In this document: one piece after another, positions 1-9,131 of the stretch
How positions within the stretch are numbered: the first letter of the stretch is position 1
Layout: the number at the start of each line of letters is the position of its first letter
From: Cryoendolithus antarcticus
Taxonomy: Eukaryota > Ascomycota > Dothideomycetes > Cladosporiales > Cladosporiaceae
NCBI GenBank assembly: GCA_002077065.1
Contig: NAJO01000132.1
Coordinates: 1 to 16,413, forward strand
Length of the DNA stretch: 16,413 bases
Reading direction: 5' to 3'
Notes under the pieces: generated by a model
What the model saw: the letters and a program-made list of their open reading frames with translations, nothing else
The model's database searches: none
What the model was told of the DNA's origin: nothing
Program-made: the position numbers and the translations under genes

Positions 1-160
1 ACGCAATAGCAGACGATCATGACTCCATTCGGCAAGATCACTTGCTAACCGTCTCGGCTTAACACTCCTTACGCTGCGCAGGCCCAAGATGTGCTTCCGT
101 CACTTTCCTGCTCCTTGTTATTGCTGACCTTCAGTACGGCGGTGGCGAGTTGTAGTCGAT

Positions 161-1891
161 ATGCGTGTGCTTTCCACAAATTCGTGGCCGCGCAGTGGGT
201 TGGGCAAGATACTGCTTACGGCGCTCGTGGTGGTGCTGTTCATGGTGGTCTCGAGGCATTATATACCTTCTGTCCACGATTCCGCTGAACAAGTCGTCTC
301 GAAATACGCCCCGGAACTCCATATCGAGCGGCCGCGACCATCGAGGGTACCGTTCGAGGAAGTTCTGCACGATGCGCCTGAGAAACAAATACTGACCCAC
401 AGTCCTTCCGCGCCTCCCCCAATACCTACGTCAAGCTCGAAGCTTTCCTTACGAGGATGTCCAGTGATACCGAACTCGGACGACTACCTCATTTCCATGA
501 AGACGGGCGCTACTGAGCTCTTTGCCAAGCTACCGGAACAGTTGCTCACGTCGCTACGATGCGTACCTAACTACATGATTTTCTCCGACATTGAGCAAGA
601 AATGGGCGACTACCATATCTATTCATCTCTTGAAGATGTCAGCGACAAGTACAAGTACAGCCATCGCGACTTCGACTTTTATCGCCGTCTTTTGGATCTC
701 GCGGCAAAGGGGCAAGATCTCAGTCTCATGAAGATCACGAAGCAAGCTGCCGGCTCAGCATGGGATCTCGATAAGTGGAAGTTCCTGCCCATCACGCACA
801 AAGTCTATACCGAGCAGCCGAATGTGAAATGGTACATCTTTCTCGAAGCGGATTCATACATGGCCTGGACGAACGTTCTCGAGCTCCTATCTCTGTACGA
901 TCCAGACGAACCATGGTACCTAGGCTCTACGCACTTCTTCGGCGATGTGGCGTTCGCCCACGGCGGGATGGGCTATTTCATCTCGAATCGTGCTATGAGG
1001 GATTTGCATAGGATCTATGATGGCAAACATATCAATGAGTGGGAGAAGCGCATCTCAGAAGGCTGCTGTGGCGATGTCGAGCTGGCTGCGATTTTGTCTG
1101 AAGCTGGCGTGAATATTACGAGTGTGCCTGGTCTGTATGGCGAGTCTATCACTTGGTTTGAGTGGGATCAGGGGAGATGGTGCGAACCAGCGCTATCGTG
1201 GCATCATGTGGGATCGCATGATGTTGAGGCGCTGTGGCAGTTTGAGTCCAAGCTTTTGACGCAGGAGGTCAGTCATTATGTTTATAAGGATTTGTTTCAC
1301 AAGCTTGTTGAGCCGCATCTAGCTCACACTCGGGAAGATTGGGATAATATGTCTCGAGACCGTATCATGACTGGGTCGAGTGGGTTACATCCGGACGAGG
1401 GACGAAGGTACAAGCTCAAAACAAGCGTAGGAGATATGGACGAAGAAGAGCAAGAAGATGCTTTGCGCGACCTCGGTGACGAAGAAAAGGAGCTTGCCCT
1501 AGATGAAGGCTTCTACATGAAGAAGATGCGCTGGGGCGAGCTTTCCGAGTCCGAGCAGGAAGATGCGTGGAATGAACTCTCTGATCTTGAGAAAGAGGCT
1601 CATACATCCCTCGGTGTTTGCAAAGCCGCATGCGAGGATTGGGACGAGTGCATACAATTCTTTTATATGACTGATCGATGCCATTTGCATCGCACTGTCA
1701 GGCTTGGGCACTATATGCACGCCAGTGCAGGATCTGAGGACGGCGACGACGACGAGGAGCCAGTCAGGACGACTTCGGGATGGATGATGGATCGTGTTCG
1801 CGATCTCAAGGATAGAGTGGGTACTTGTAAGAGCGTGCCGGAGTGGATGAAGGAGTATGCTGAGAACGAATTGACGAAGCATGATGAGTGA
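161..1891 (+). CDS. Fringe-like glycosyltransferase (GT31-type), type II membrane protein
   Basis: An uninterrupted 576-residue frame with an ATG start. It has a signal anchor near residues 16-31, preceded by basic residues, so the enzyme probably faces the Golgi lumen. The catalytic region resembles fungal GT31/fringe-like transferases: a WYIFLEADSY motif (residues 224-232) with EAD in the place of the metal-binding DxD, an HGGMGYF motif near residue 267, and a CCGDVEL motif at 302-308. Residues 426-485 are very acidic and contain an internal repeat. The C-terminus has a cysteine pattern (C487, C491, C497, C507) like a PAN/apple fold. The family transfers sugars from nucleotide donors onto glycans or glycoproteins; the substrate cannot be read here. 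It is complete at both ends and has no intron. It converges on the next gene, with 74 bp between the stop codons. Confidence 0.88.
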   Translation: MRVLSTNSWPRSGLGKILLTALVVVLFMVVSRHYIPSVHDSAEQVVSKYAPELHIERPRPSRVPFEEVLHDAPEKQILTHSPSAPPPIPTSSSKLSLRGCPVIPNSDDYLISMKTGATELFAKLPEQLLTSLRCVPNYMIFSDIEQEMGDYHIYSSLEDVSDKYKYSHRDFDFYRRLLDLAAKGQDLSLMKITKQAAGSAWDLDKWKFLPITHKVYTEQPNVKWYIFLEADSYMAWTNVLELLSLYDPDEPWYLGSTHFFGDVAFAHGGMGYFISNRAMRDLHRIYDGKHINEWEKRISEGCCGDVELAAILSEAGVNITSVPGLYGESITWFEWDQGRWCEPALSWHHVGSHDVEALWQFESKLLTQEVSHYVYKDLFHKLVEPHLAHTREDWDNMSRDRIMTGSSGLHPDEGRRYKLKTSVGDMDEEEQEDALRDLGDEEKELALDEGFYMKKMRWGELSESEQEDAWNELSDLEKEAHTSLGVCKAACEDWDECIQFFYMTDRCHLHRTVRLGHYMHASAGSEDGDDDEEPVRTTSGWMMDRVRDLKDRVGTCKSVPEWMKEYAENELTKHDE

Positions 1892-1965
1892 TTGATACAG
1901 CGGTCTTGAAAGGACTTAAGATATACCAGGAACCGGTCGCATATACTTGTAGAGTTGAGATTGTA

Positions 1966-2570
1966 CTAGCTTTCTGAAATCAATGCTTGCTCCTTGGCCT
2001 CAAGCAGGATTTCGCTCCTCGCTTCGTCCACCAGCTGCTGCTCTCGCTCCTCAAAGACTTTCTATGCCCAGATCAGTACTGAACATACCCTTTACCACCA
2101 ACAGCACTCACATTGACAGCAGGTTGTGCAGTGAGCCATGCAACCATCAGCATACTCTGCAACGTCCAGCTCGTCGAGAACTCCGCAGCCCTGACTTGAT
2201 CCTGCCTCCAGCTCAAGAAATTCTTCTGCGGAAAGTTGGCATCCAGATGTAGTTGCAGGAGCCGAGGATACCTCTCAAGCACAATCAAGCTCTCCCGTAG
2301 ACTCGTGCGGTAGTAGCCCCATGCTCCAAAGACGAAGCCTCCACAAGCACAGATCAGAAAAGGCAGGGCGGCAGAGCCTGTGAGGGTCCCGCCTATCGCT
2401 GCCCCGCAGAGGCCCATACAGATGGAGGACATCGTGCCTGATAGCATTATGCGTACCGTGTAGTGGCCTGCACCTTGTAGAGAGTAGCCGCCGCCTACGC
2501 GGAGGAAGTCCCGGCCTATGTCGGTGAAGGAGTAGGAGGTACCATCTTCGTTGCGGACACGTAGCGCCAT
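1966..2570 (-). CDS. Conserved-looking small membrane protein, two exons
   Basis: Exon 1 is 2570-2112 and exon 2 is 2061-1966, giving 184 residues. The ATG at 2570 has A at -3 and G at +4. The intron has a GTGAGT donor, a TACTGATC branch-like site and a CATAG acceptor, and is phase 0. Without splicing, the frame would run into intron sequence and stop at 2073. Exon 2 reads as a charged amphipathic helix (KVFEEREQQLVDEARSEI and on) ending at TAG. The protein has two hydrophobic glycine-rich segments (about residues 41-66 and 68-88), then a charged helical C-terminus, so a membrane hairpin is likely. I do not recognise the family and assign no function. It is tail to tail with the glycosyltransferase gene, so the 3' untranslated regions probably overlap. 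Confidence 0.72.
2062..2111 (-). other. Intron (50 nt) in the small membrane protein gene
   Basis: It has a GTGAGT donor at 2111-2106 and a CATAG acceptor ending at 2062, with a TACTGATC branch-like site about 10 nt upstream of the acceptor. It lies between whole codons, and removing it adds 31 helical codons and a stop. Confidence 0.75.
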
Positions 2571-3233
2571 CTTTGGTGGTACAATCTGGTCAAGTCGCGG
2601 TTAGGTGGTGTTGAATTGCTGGTCATGGTGTCGATGTGGTTATGGTGCGGAGTTCGGGTTGAAGTCTAAGGTCTGTGGCGCAACGCTCAGGCCTTGAGGC
2701 AACTTTCGTCCTCCTCAATCTCAACATTCAACTTCTTCCCTCCCCCTTCTTCAGAAACACGGCTGGCTCGAGAGCGACTGACATGAGACAGGCTATGACG
2801 GTGGTACAAAGGCTTCCGCAATAGCCGTCTTACCAGTCAGTGCGATGATCAGCCCCCGACTTCTGCTTATCATCGCGCCTATCTCTGATCTGCATGATCC
2901 CGGCGGCTCAACCACAACGTGTCGCAAGGTTGCCCGACGGCATCGACAAGCTGTACTCAATCCCTACCTTCATCTTTGTACCTGCTACATTGGGACGATG
3001 GGAACGATCTGAGACGCACATGGCTATCAGTGACATGTCATGCAATGCCGTTGTGGTGAGGATTTGCATCATGGCTATCTATCTCGAATATCCACAGTCC
3101 CAGCGTATAATCGCCGCGCTCGCTGCGCAATATGGGCATCCTGTAGGTCAACGAGGTCTGCAACTTTCTTTTAATCAAGCCTCTCCTCACTCTACAGTCC
3201 CACGGTGCCTTCACCTCCTGAGATTCTATCAAC
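2571..3233. promoter_or_regulatory. Divergent intergenic region upstream of the membrane protein and the DUR3 relic
   Basis: This 663-bp gap separates two divergently read starts and must hold both promoters. It contains a pyrimidine-rich stretch (about 2732-2755). It also has four GATA-type motifs on the minus strand, at 2867-2871 (GATAA) and 2879-2884, 3075-3080 and 3079-3084 (AGATAG). AreA/NIT2 factors, which control urea uptake under nitrogen limitation, bind such motifs. About two are expected by chance in this length, so the link is only suggestive. No supported coding sequence was seen. Confidence 0.35.
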
Positions 3234-4065
3234 ATGTCTAGCGGTACAGCAACCGTCCTGCCCCAAGGAGCTGGCTATGGCGTTGTGGTCGGCGTGGGCT
3301 TCTTCTTCGCTTTCGTCATGATGGGCATAACCTACCTCCAGAACAGATATACCAGATTCAGCACCAAGACGTCCGAGGAGTTCAATACAGCATCACGAAG
3401 TGTCAAAACTGGCCTGATCGCTTCTGGCATTGTCTCCGCCTGGACTTGGGCTGCCACGCTGCTCCAGAGTAGCACAGTCGCATAATACTATGGTGTGGCT
3501 GGACCGTTCTGGTATGCTGCAGGTGCCACCATACAGATATTGATGTTTTCTATCCTGGCGTGCAAGGTCAAACAGAACGCGCCTCGATGCCACACATACC
3601 TGGAGATCATCTACACCAGATATGGTAAAGCACAACATCTGACTTTCATGTTCTTCGCTTTTCTCACCAATGTTCTGGTTGGCTCTCAGCTGCTTCTGGG
3701 TGGGAGTGCGGTTGTTACGGCTTTGACCGGAATCAACATTTATGCTGCCATCTTCTTGATTCGTGAGCACCCCGATTGTCGTGAAGGAGAGCGGAGCTGA
3801 CGGAAAGTCAGCTCTGGGTGTATGCACCTATGTCATACTCGGGGGTTTGCGGGCGACCTTCCTCTGCGACTACAGCCATACGCTTATCCTGATGGTTATC
3901 ATCCTGTTCTTCATGTTCCACGCATATGCCACGTCCGATTTGATCGGTAGTCCATCGAAGATGTTCGATCTCCTGAAGGAAGCCGCTGTACAAAGACCCG
4001 TGGCTGGCAACCAAGATGGCTCATACACTATGTTGAAGTCAAATTATGCGCCGGTATTCGGTGTC
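3234..4065 (+). pseudogene. DUR3-like urea/H+ symporter, broken and truncated
   Basis: The ATG at 3234 (A at -3) opens a sequence resembling the N-terminal third of fungal DUR3-type urea transporters (sodium:solute symporter family). Recognisable stretches are [56 protein letters not shown] and ILGGLRATFLCDYSHT. After STVA the frame meets TAA (3483-3485) where the family continues into a YGV.GPFWYA stretch; CAA to TAA is the simplest explanation. The same frame then continues to 3762, a 49-nt intron follows, and homology resumes at 3812. Similarity ends near 4065 (NYAPVFGV). The family is about 650-700 residues and only about 260 remain. It cannot make a working transporter as written. The preserved frame and intron suggest recent loss. 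Confidence 0.85.
3763..3811 (+). other. Intron (49 nt) in the DUR3 relic
   Basis: It has a GTGAGC donor, a GCTGACG branch site and a GTCAG acceptor. Splicing joins ATT C to CT CTG and gives FLIPLGV followed by ILGGLRATF, the expected family order. Reading through gives unrelated residues and a stop. Confidence 0.8.
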
Positions 4066-4083
4066 TACAGCCCTATGGCCCGT

Positions 4084-4252
4084 GGGAACGTGTCGCGTTC
4101 CCGCCCGACCTGCCGGAATCGAGCTAGTAACTTCGCGGAACGCGTCGCGTTCCTGTTTCCACAGACGTATTGACGCGCGCATTCCCGCCCTTGCATAGAC
4201 CAGGCGGTCTAGTACCATTTGCTCAAATGGTGCACGAGTGGAACGCGTCGCG
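4084..4252. repeat. Three copies of GGAACGYGTCGCG with inverted-repeat arms
   Basis: Copies start at 4085, 4137 and 4240. In the first two the motif runs on into TTCC, making near-perfect stem-loops: GGGAACG...CGTTCCC (4084-4102, 5-nt loop) and GGAACG...CGTTCC (4137-4153, 5-nt loop). Between copies two and three lies another perfect inverted repeat, CCATTTG-CT-CAAATGG (4215-4230). The block is rich in CpG, unlike a RIP-mutated sequence. Its role is unknown. Confidence 0.6.
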
Positions 4253-4742
4253 TCGCGCATTCTGTGATGTTTCGCTATTTTGTAGAGGATTCTTCCGCTT
4301 CTCTGCAGTGAACACGCTCTAGCACAACCATTTCAGCCAGTGTCACCCATAGGATCATCGGAATCGAAGACTGCCTTCCTTGCTTCTGTCATCCAGCGGA
4401 GTGTACGTTAATGTTGAGCGCAGCCTAAATGCAAGAGGTGGCCGCATGCTATCTCTTAAGTGGCGAAAAATCGACTCGCTACCTCAATATCTTTGTCGCC
4501 GTTCCCAAAGTTCCATCCCACTATGCCGTATCCTGTCGAGCAGCAAGTGACTCTTCGCTCGTCGAGTTGGACATGGGAAATGCCTGATTTGCGGACCTCG
4601 TCCCTACCTGACGGAGTTGTGCCCATCGCGGCCGCGGTACTGGTCCCGGAGACGCTGTTCGCTATTCCGGAGATAACCTCTGGCCTCCTTCCGTCTATAA
4701 TTTCCACTCCTCGGCGACGGCGCCGGTGCTGGTGCGGCTGTC

Positions 4743-4778
4743 GTTGTTGTTGTTGTTGTTGTTGTTATTGTTGTTCTT
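4743..4778 (+). repeat. GTT trinucleotide microsatellite
   Basis: Eight uninterrupted GTT units (4743-4766) are followed by imperfect units (ATT, GTT, GTT, CTT). It produces the poly-Val, poly-Leu or poly-Thr runs seen in nearby spurious frames. Confidence 0.9.
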
Positions 4779-4869
4779 GGGCGGAATATACTTCTAACCC
4801 TTGAGCGTGTATTGATGTACCACTCAGGATCTCGAAGTTGTTGCACAGTCTAAGGTGTCGCAGCGGTGA

Positions 4870-6218
4870 TCATGTCTTGACTCGATCTTCCTTCCAGATT
4901 GTCACCTGTCCTTCAAGAGACCCCGAAACGAGAGCGACGCAATGCCCCTCCTCGAGTTTGGCATAGGCTGTATCTAGAATTCGACTTGTCTTGCAGAGTG
5001 TGGCAGTGGTCTCGCCAGAGATATGATCAATGATATGAATAGGGTGTGGAGCGCCTCTGGTCAGTTTCTGTCCGTTGACGAGGACACTGGCGACGAGTTC
5101 GGGGTTGCTGAAGGTCCAAAGGCATTCTCCAGTGTCGACGCTCCAGACTTTCACACAAAGATCGCCGGAGCTGGATATTATCTTGTCTTCATGGACGTGA
5201 ACCGCCGTGACACCGCCCACATGTCCCTTCAAAGTAAAACCTTGAGTCAACGTGCGGTAAAGGCTCAAGTCAGCCGAAGAATCAATTGCTTGTACAGACC
5301 AGTCTTGCTTCCAGGTTTTTACGCGGTTGTCCATTGAGCCAGTAGCGGGGACACCGCCAAAGAAGTGCAGGCTGACAACAGCACTGTCGTGGGCGCGTGG
5401 TATTGCCTGGAGCAGCTCACCTGTGGAGAATCTCCAAACGAACACTTCTGCAGAGCTGCTCCCAGAAACAATGATGTCCTTCCCGCCGTCAAAGTGCAGC
5501 GCGTACACGCGTCCACGGTGACCTCGCAGTGGCCTTCCGTTGAGACGTTGGCTGTCCAGATCCCACCTGCGGACTGTACCGTCAGCACCACCGCTCACCA
5601 ATTGTCGGCCACACTGCTGGATAGCATACACAGCCCCGGTGTGGCCCTCTGCTGCATGGTCCGGGTGTGGAAGCTGGAACTGGATGAAGCGGCCAGCGTC
5701 CCAGTTGTCCTTGAGACGTGTTCTTTGACGGAAAAGAAAGTGCCAGGTGACGTCTTGATCCTGTGAGACTCCGTCGAGCATCACCTGCCGCGACCTTTGT
5801 GCGTACAAGGGATGATCGGGCATCCTGCTGGCGGGCGTATCTATTACTCTCCACCCTTCTCGCAGGTACAACGCCTTCCAAAGACATGGTGAGAGGCATA
5901 GTGCTCGCCACCGCTGTGATGCGGCTGAGGCTTTGACCAAGGAGGTGACTTCAAGATAGCTCAGGATATCGAAGACAAGCTCAAGCGGCAGAACATGGGT
6001 TGGATCTGGCGGTCCTTGTTGTGGACGAACGACAAACGTTCGGTCCTGCACAGAACAATTTAGCTGGAGACCCCTCCCTTCCACTTTGGGAACTTCGAAC
6101 CCACACTTTGCTCGGCTACGGTACACATCGTAGTGCCGAGCTTGTTGTACACAAAGTCGGGTCTAGTAGTGCGAATTTGCAGAAAGTTGATTCGGCTTTC
6201 AAGCAGACGTTGAAGCAT
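4870..6218 (-). CDS. F-box/WD40-repeat protein (putative SCF ubiquitin-ligase substrate receptor)
   Basis: The main exon encodes an F-box (HVLPLELVFDILSYL onward, about residues 55-100 of my model) and then, from about residue 171, several WD40 repeats. Recognisable blades are GHTGAVYAI...GTVRRWD, GHRGRVYAL...VFVWR, AHDSAVVSL...VKTWK, GHVGGVTAV...VKVWS and a last blade ending GQVTIWK before the stop. Such proteins link a substrate, held by the propeller, to Skp1 through the F-box. The frame has no ATG upstream of the F-box, so an upstream exon is needed. My model starts at ATG 6218 (A at -3), with exon 1 at 6218-6105, a 59-nt intron (GTGGGT...TGTGCAG) and exon 2 at 6045-4870, about 429 residues. 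Alternatively the unspliced frame upstream of 6045 is coding as far as an acceptor-like TAG near 6163, with exon 1 further out. The substrate is unknown. Confidence 0.8.
6046..6104 (-). other. Proposed intron near the start of the F-box/WD40 gene
   Basis: It has a GTGGGT donor, a GCTAAAT branch-like site and a pyrimidine-rich TTGTTCTGTGCAG acceptor. It is phase 0 and joins the only well-placed ATG frame (38 codons from 6218) to the F-box frame. The branch site is imperfect, and the unspliced upstream frame also looks protein-like. Confidence 0.4.
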
Positions 6219-7640
6219 TTGGACTGGTCCAATATCTTAGGTTTGACAAAGCGAAGTAAATCAGGTGAGCTGGATGGCTTCTCTCGATCTTCAAGTATTC
6301 GCGCTAGAAAGCTATAGGGCCGTGCACTGCAAAATATCCGACGTAAGCAACAACAATAATAATAACAACAGAGGCGGTCGTAAAAAAATAACCGAGTCAG
6401 ACCCCGAGCTATGAACAATGCTCGCAAGGATTCCCATGCTTTCTAGTTCTACCTGCTTTCACAACCAAACAGACCGGACCCTGATTCTTTGATGGAGAGC
6501 TGCAGCTTGTAGGGCACTGATGTTACTTCTGCAATATACCGCGGTGCAACATTAGCATCATCATCGCTTTCCGGGAAAGGCGAAGGGTGAGAATGCCCAT
6601 GACAGCACGACTAATAGTGCATCGACCCGAGCCTCTAGTGACAGCTTAACGGTGGAATCAGCAACATCCCTTACCAGAAGGTGATATCGACGAGAGCAGG
6701 GTGCTTCGCAAAAGCAGCCGGTCCAGACCGTGTCGCGCAATGGCGGTGGGAAGCCTTTACGTTGACGTTCACTGTCGTTATCGAATGGCGGGCTTTGCTT
6801 AACGATGCAACTTATGTGTATGCGTCTAAGAAACGCAAGCGGAGGAATAGGTAAGCGTAAGGTGCTTTTCCAGAACGACTGACGGAGTACATCAAGGTGT
6901 TAAGAGCGAGGATTAGGTGGGTCTGGAGATGCCGGCTAAACTTCAGCAATATAGGGAAGAAGCCTACGATCGATCACTTCACAGCATGTTTCATTTCCGA
7001 GGGCTTCTCACCCTGCTTCGAAAATCCCATGTGCCCAAGGGCGGACCATATGACTTCGCCATTCAGTACCTTGAGCACCACGCAGAAAACGTCTCGCTCT
7101 CATAGGTACCTTCTCAACCCAACGTTGTATAGTTTGAGTTTCCATGCGCAGCCTCGGCGAAGCGAGGGCGTTGACAGCGGACCCAGGCCACCACCGGCAT
7201 GTAGCGCCAAGACAGATGTGGATGAGAGCCACCCTGCGCTTGCAGTCCGGCTTGGCGAGTCATGGGTACGATCATACTCGCAAGCCATAGTTCTAAGCCC
7301 TTGGTTCTACGATCGAAGCTACTGCTGTAAGCGCCATAGAGCGTACTACGACCACGACTTGGTTGGCTACCCAACAGCTAAGCTGTGATAATTTCTGGTT
7401 GAGAGCCCAGCTCGAAAACCCATTGACGGTCAATCTGGGAGGATGATGTCTTCGTTGATAAGAATGCTGCCTGTTATTCACTGCGCGAGAGTAATCCCCC
7501 GACCTATAAACTGTCAACAAATACAGATAAGCTTCGGCGATGCATGCATGCAGCCAGTGCATGCAATTATATCAAATCCATGAGCGCTCTTCAACCAACG
7601 ACATCGGGCGTCTGATCTCTCCGGCTTCGTGTTGCTGAAC
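6219..7640. other. Long stretch without a convincing gene
   Basis: It should contain the F-box gene promoter at its left end. An AAC/AAT simple repeat lies near 6347-6371. One frame from 6645 to 6857 is open for about 70 codons and ends in a basic KKRKRRNR stretch followed by a donor-like GTAAGC. It lacks a start codon and its upstream frame is full of stops. A 58-codon ATG frame at 6929-7105 is listed separately. Near 7540-7566 the sequence is dense in TGCATG motifs. Nothing here matches a family I know. Confidence 0.45.
6929..7105 (+). CDS. Possible short protein, unrecognised
   Basis: A 58-residue ATG frame (MPAKLQQYREEAY onward, ending ENVSLS). Its composition looks protein-like: charged helical start, hydrophobic centre and an FAIQYLEHH stretch. 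There is a purine at -3. Nothing around it supports expression and no family is recognised. A longer overlapping frame (6897-7388) lacks an ATG at its start and looks less natural. It could be chance or an exon of a decayed gene. Confidence 0.18.
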   Translation: MPAKLQQYREEAYDRSLHSMFHFRGLLTLLRKSHVPKGGPYDFAIQYLEHHAENVSLS

Positions 7641-7642
7641 AA

Positions 7643-9103
7643 TCATCCCTTCTGGGTAGCGGAAAGATCCATCCGGTCACCACGGTCGTTTCGATTTCTG
7701 CGGCGCCGCGTGTTGCTGATGACCGTTGGATAAATGTTTCCGGTACGGGGGCGAAAGTCGCGTCGCTTCTCCATGGCTCGATCATAGAGCTTGTCGTCGA
7801 CGCAGATGGCTCTCAGAATTAGTTCTCCATGGGTGTAGGGATTCTTGTCGTGTCTCATGAGCTCGTCCTTGACGTTGTCCCTGAGTCCTCTGGAACATGA
7901 CCATAAGCGCGTCATCGTCCCAGTCGGTGATCTGAGCGTACTCCTGGAACTTGACGGAGTAGTCAGAGGCAGATGTGGTCTGTTGGATGCTCTGTATCTG
8001 TCTTGTAGTGATAGCCTTTTCGTTGGAGATGCTGAAGATGGCACGAAGTCCGATTTTGGACTTGACAAAGTAATCGAACATCTGGCGTTCGTTATACTCC
8101 AAGGTTCCATCGAGGTACTTGCGCCGGTATGGCTTGATCCAGTGCTACGCGCGTCCTCGCATGAAAGCCGTGGCGAAGAGAACCTTCTTGTCTTCATCAA
8201 CGTCGTTAAAGATGAACTATAGTTCAACCTGGCTGATCCAGTCCTCAATCCTCGAATCGTCTGTTGACGATGTTTTGGAATGTGTCGAGGTCGCTTCTCA
8301 CGCCATGCTGTGAGGCAACATTGGCACGCAACGTAGCTGATAGTCTGTCCCGATGCCAGTGAGATTGCTCTGATTTGTTCGAGCAGGAGGTCTATATAGT
8401 TTGGGTGGACCTTGTAGTCTTCGTCGACCATTGGAAAGACGTATCGGTGAGCGGCTCGGAGTAGCAGGACAGTGGCTTGAAGGGGGGTCGCTGTTGTGGC
8501 AACGATTCGGGCGTTCAGAAGCTGGTCCTCGGACTAGTCAGGCTCGCCATCGCTGTCGTCGCTTGACGTCTCCAAGATTTTCGTGCGTTCAGAATCGGTG
8601 TTGGGTGCGTCATTCTCTCTGTTTGTGTTGTCGGGAATGGGTAGAATTCCTAGAAGCTGCTGGACCGATTGGTCCGTAGCATATGGACTAGGCGTTCGTT
8701 CGTAGCTGGTGTGCTGGAACCAGTTCCTGCAGTCCGGTGCAAAGGAGATGCTGTCTTTCTTTGATCGTGAATGACCTCCCTCTGTGTCGCTGCTCGGGGT
8801 ACTGTAGAGGATTCGTTCGCCTCCGCTGTTGACGAAGAAGTTCAGTGGTGGACAGCCGTCTTCGTCGAGATGATTTTCTTCTTCGTAGGATCCGTTTTGT
8901 GGGTGATGTTTCGCGCCTTGCTTCTCGTCGGTATGGATCCAGTAGCTGTCGTAGTACAGGCCGTCCAGTGAAGGGTTCCATGGTCCGGTCGAGAGATATC
9001 GATCATGGTTGCTCCGGATTGGTGTCAGGTCGCCTCGCGATTTCCGCCATGGCCGTTGTTGTTGCACTCGTTGAAATCGAGGGTTCAGTGGTTTAGATGA
9101 CAT
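7643..9103 (-). mobile_element. Gag-like retrotransposon relic, module B (decayed)
   Basis: The frame opens at ATG 9103, with a 189-codon stretch rich in S, D, P and charged residues that reaches TAG at 8534-8536. The same frame goes on to about 8340. Capsid-type Gag homology then follows in three frames: a segment ending DLDTFQNIVNRRFED, then IEDWISQVEL and FNDVDEDKKVLFATAFMRGRA...HWIKPYRRKYLDG, then SDYSVKFQEYAQ...WDDDALMVMF. The original frame resumes with GLRDNVKDEL and a tail ending GDRMDLSATQKG. In-frame TAGs interrupt it at 8217-8219 and 8145-8147. The order matches Ty3/gypsy-type Gag proteins, which package element RNA. No protease, reverse transcriptase or integrase follows below 7643, so the copy is truncated. 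Part of the first 100 codons (YYDSYWIHTDEKQGA) may instead be the linker after the zinc knuckle of module A. Confidence 0.72.
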
Positions 9104-9131
9104 GGATCGTAGAATCTTAGAATGAGGCTTC

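Larger units (their letters stand above)
4066..4869. other. Gene-free stretch after the DUR3 break
   Basis: I looked for the missing two thirds of the transporter in all frames and did not find it. The stretch begins with GC-rich short repeats (4084-4252) and ends with a GTT microsatellite just before the 3' end of the F-box/WD40 gene. Open frames here are short, translate into simple-sequence runs or lack family features. The abrupt loss of homology at 4065 suggests a deletion or an insertion breakpoint. Confidence 0.5.

Noticed and set aside
2894..3241. 115-codon ATG frame just upstream of the DUR3 relic
   Set aside because: It overlaps the DUR3 start in another frame, has no family features or clear protein-like composition, and lies where a promoter and 5' untranslated region are expected.
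4460..4804. Frame reading GVVPIAAAVLVPE, considered as the missing middle of the transporter
   Set aside because: The resemblance is limited to a few small hydrophobic residues. The flanking codons do not match, and the frame ends in poly-Cys from the GTT repeat.
7782..8102. Taking the 106-codon minus-strand frame as a separate gene
   Set aside because: It is the capsid part of Gag module B displaced by frameshifts; its neighbours in other frames supply the adjoining Gag motifs.
8214..8225. Perfect 12-bp palindrome GAACTATAGTTC
   Set aside because: It lies inside the decayed Gag coding sequence and is a single short palindrome with no repeat partner, so most likely chance.
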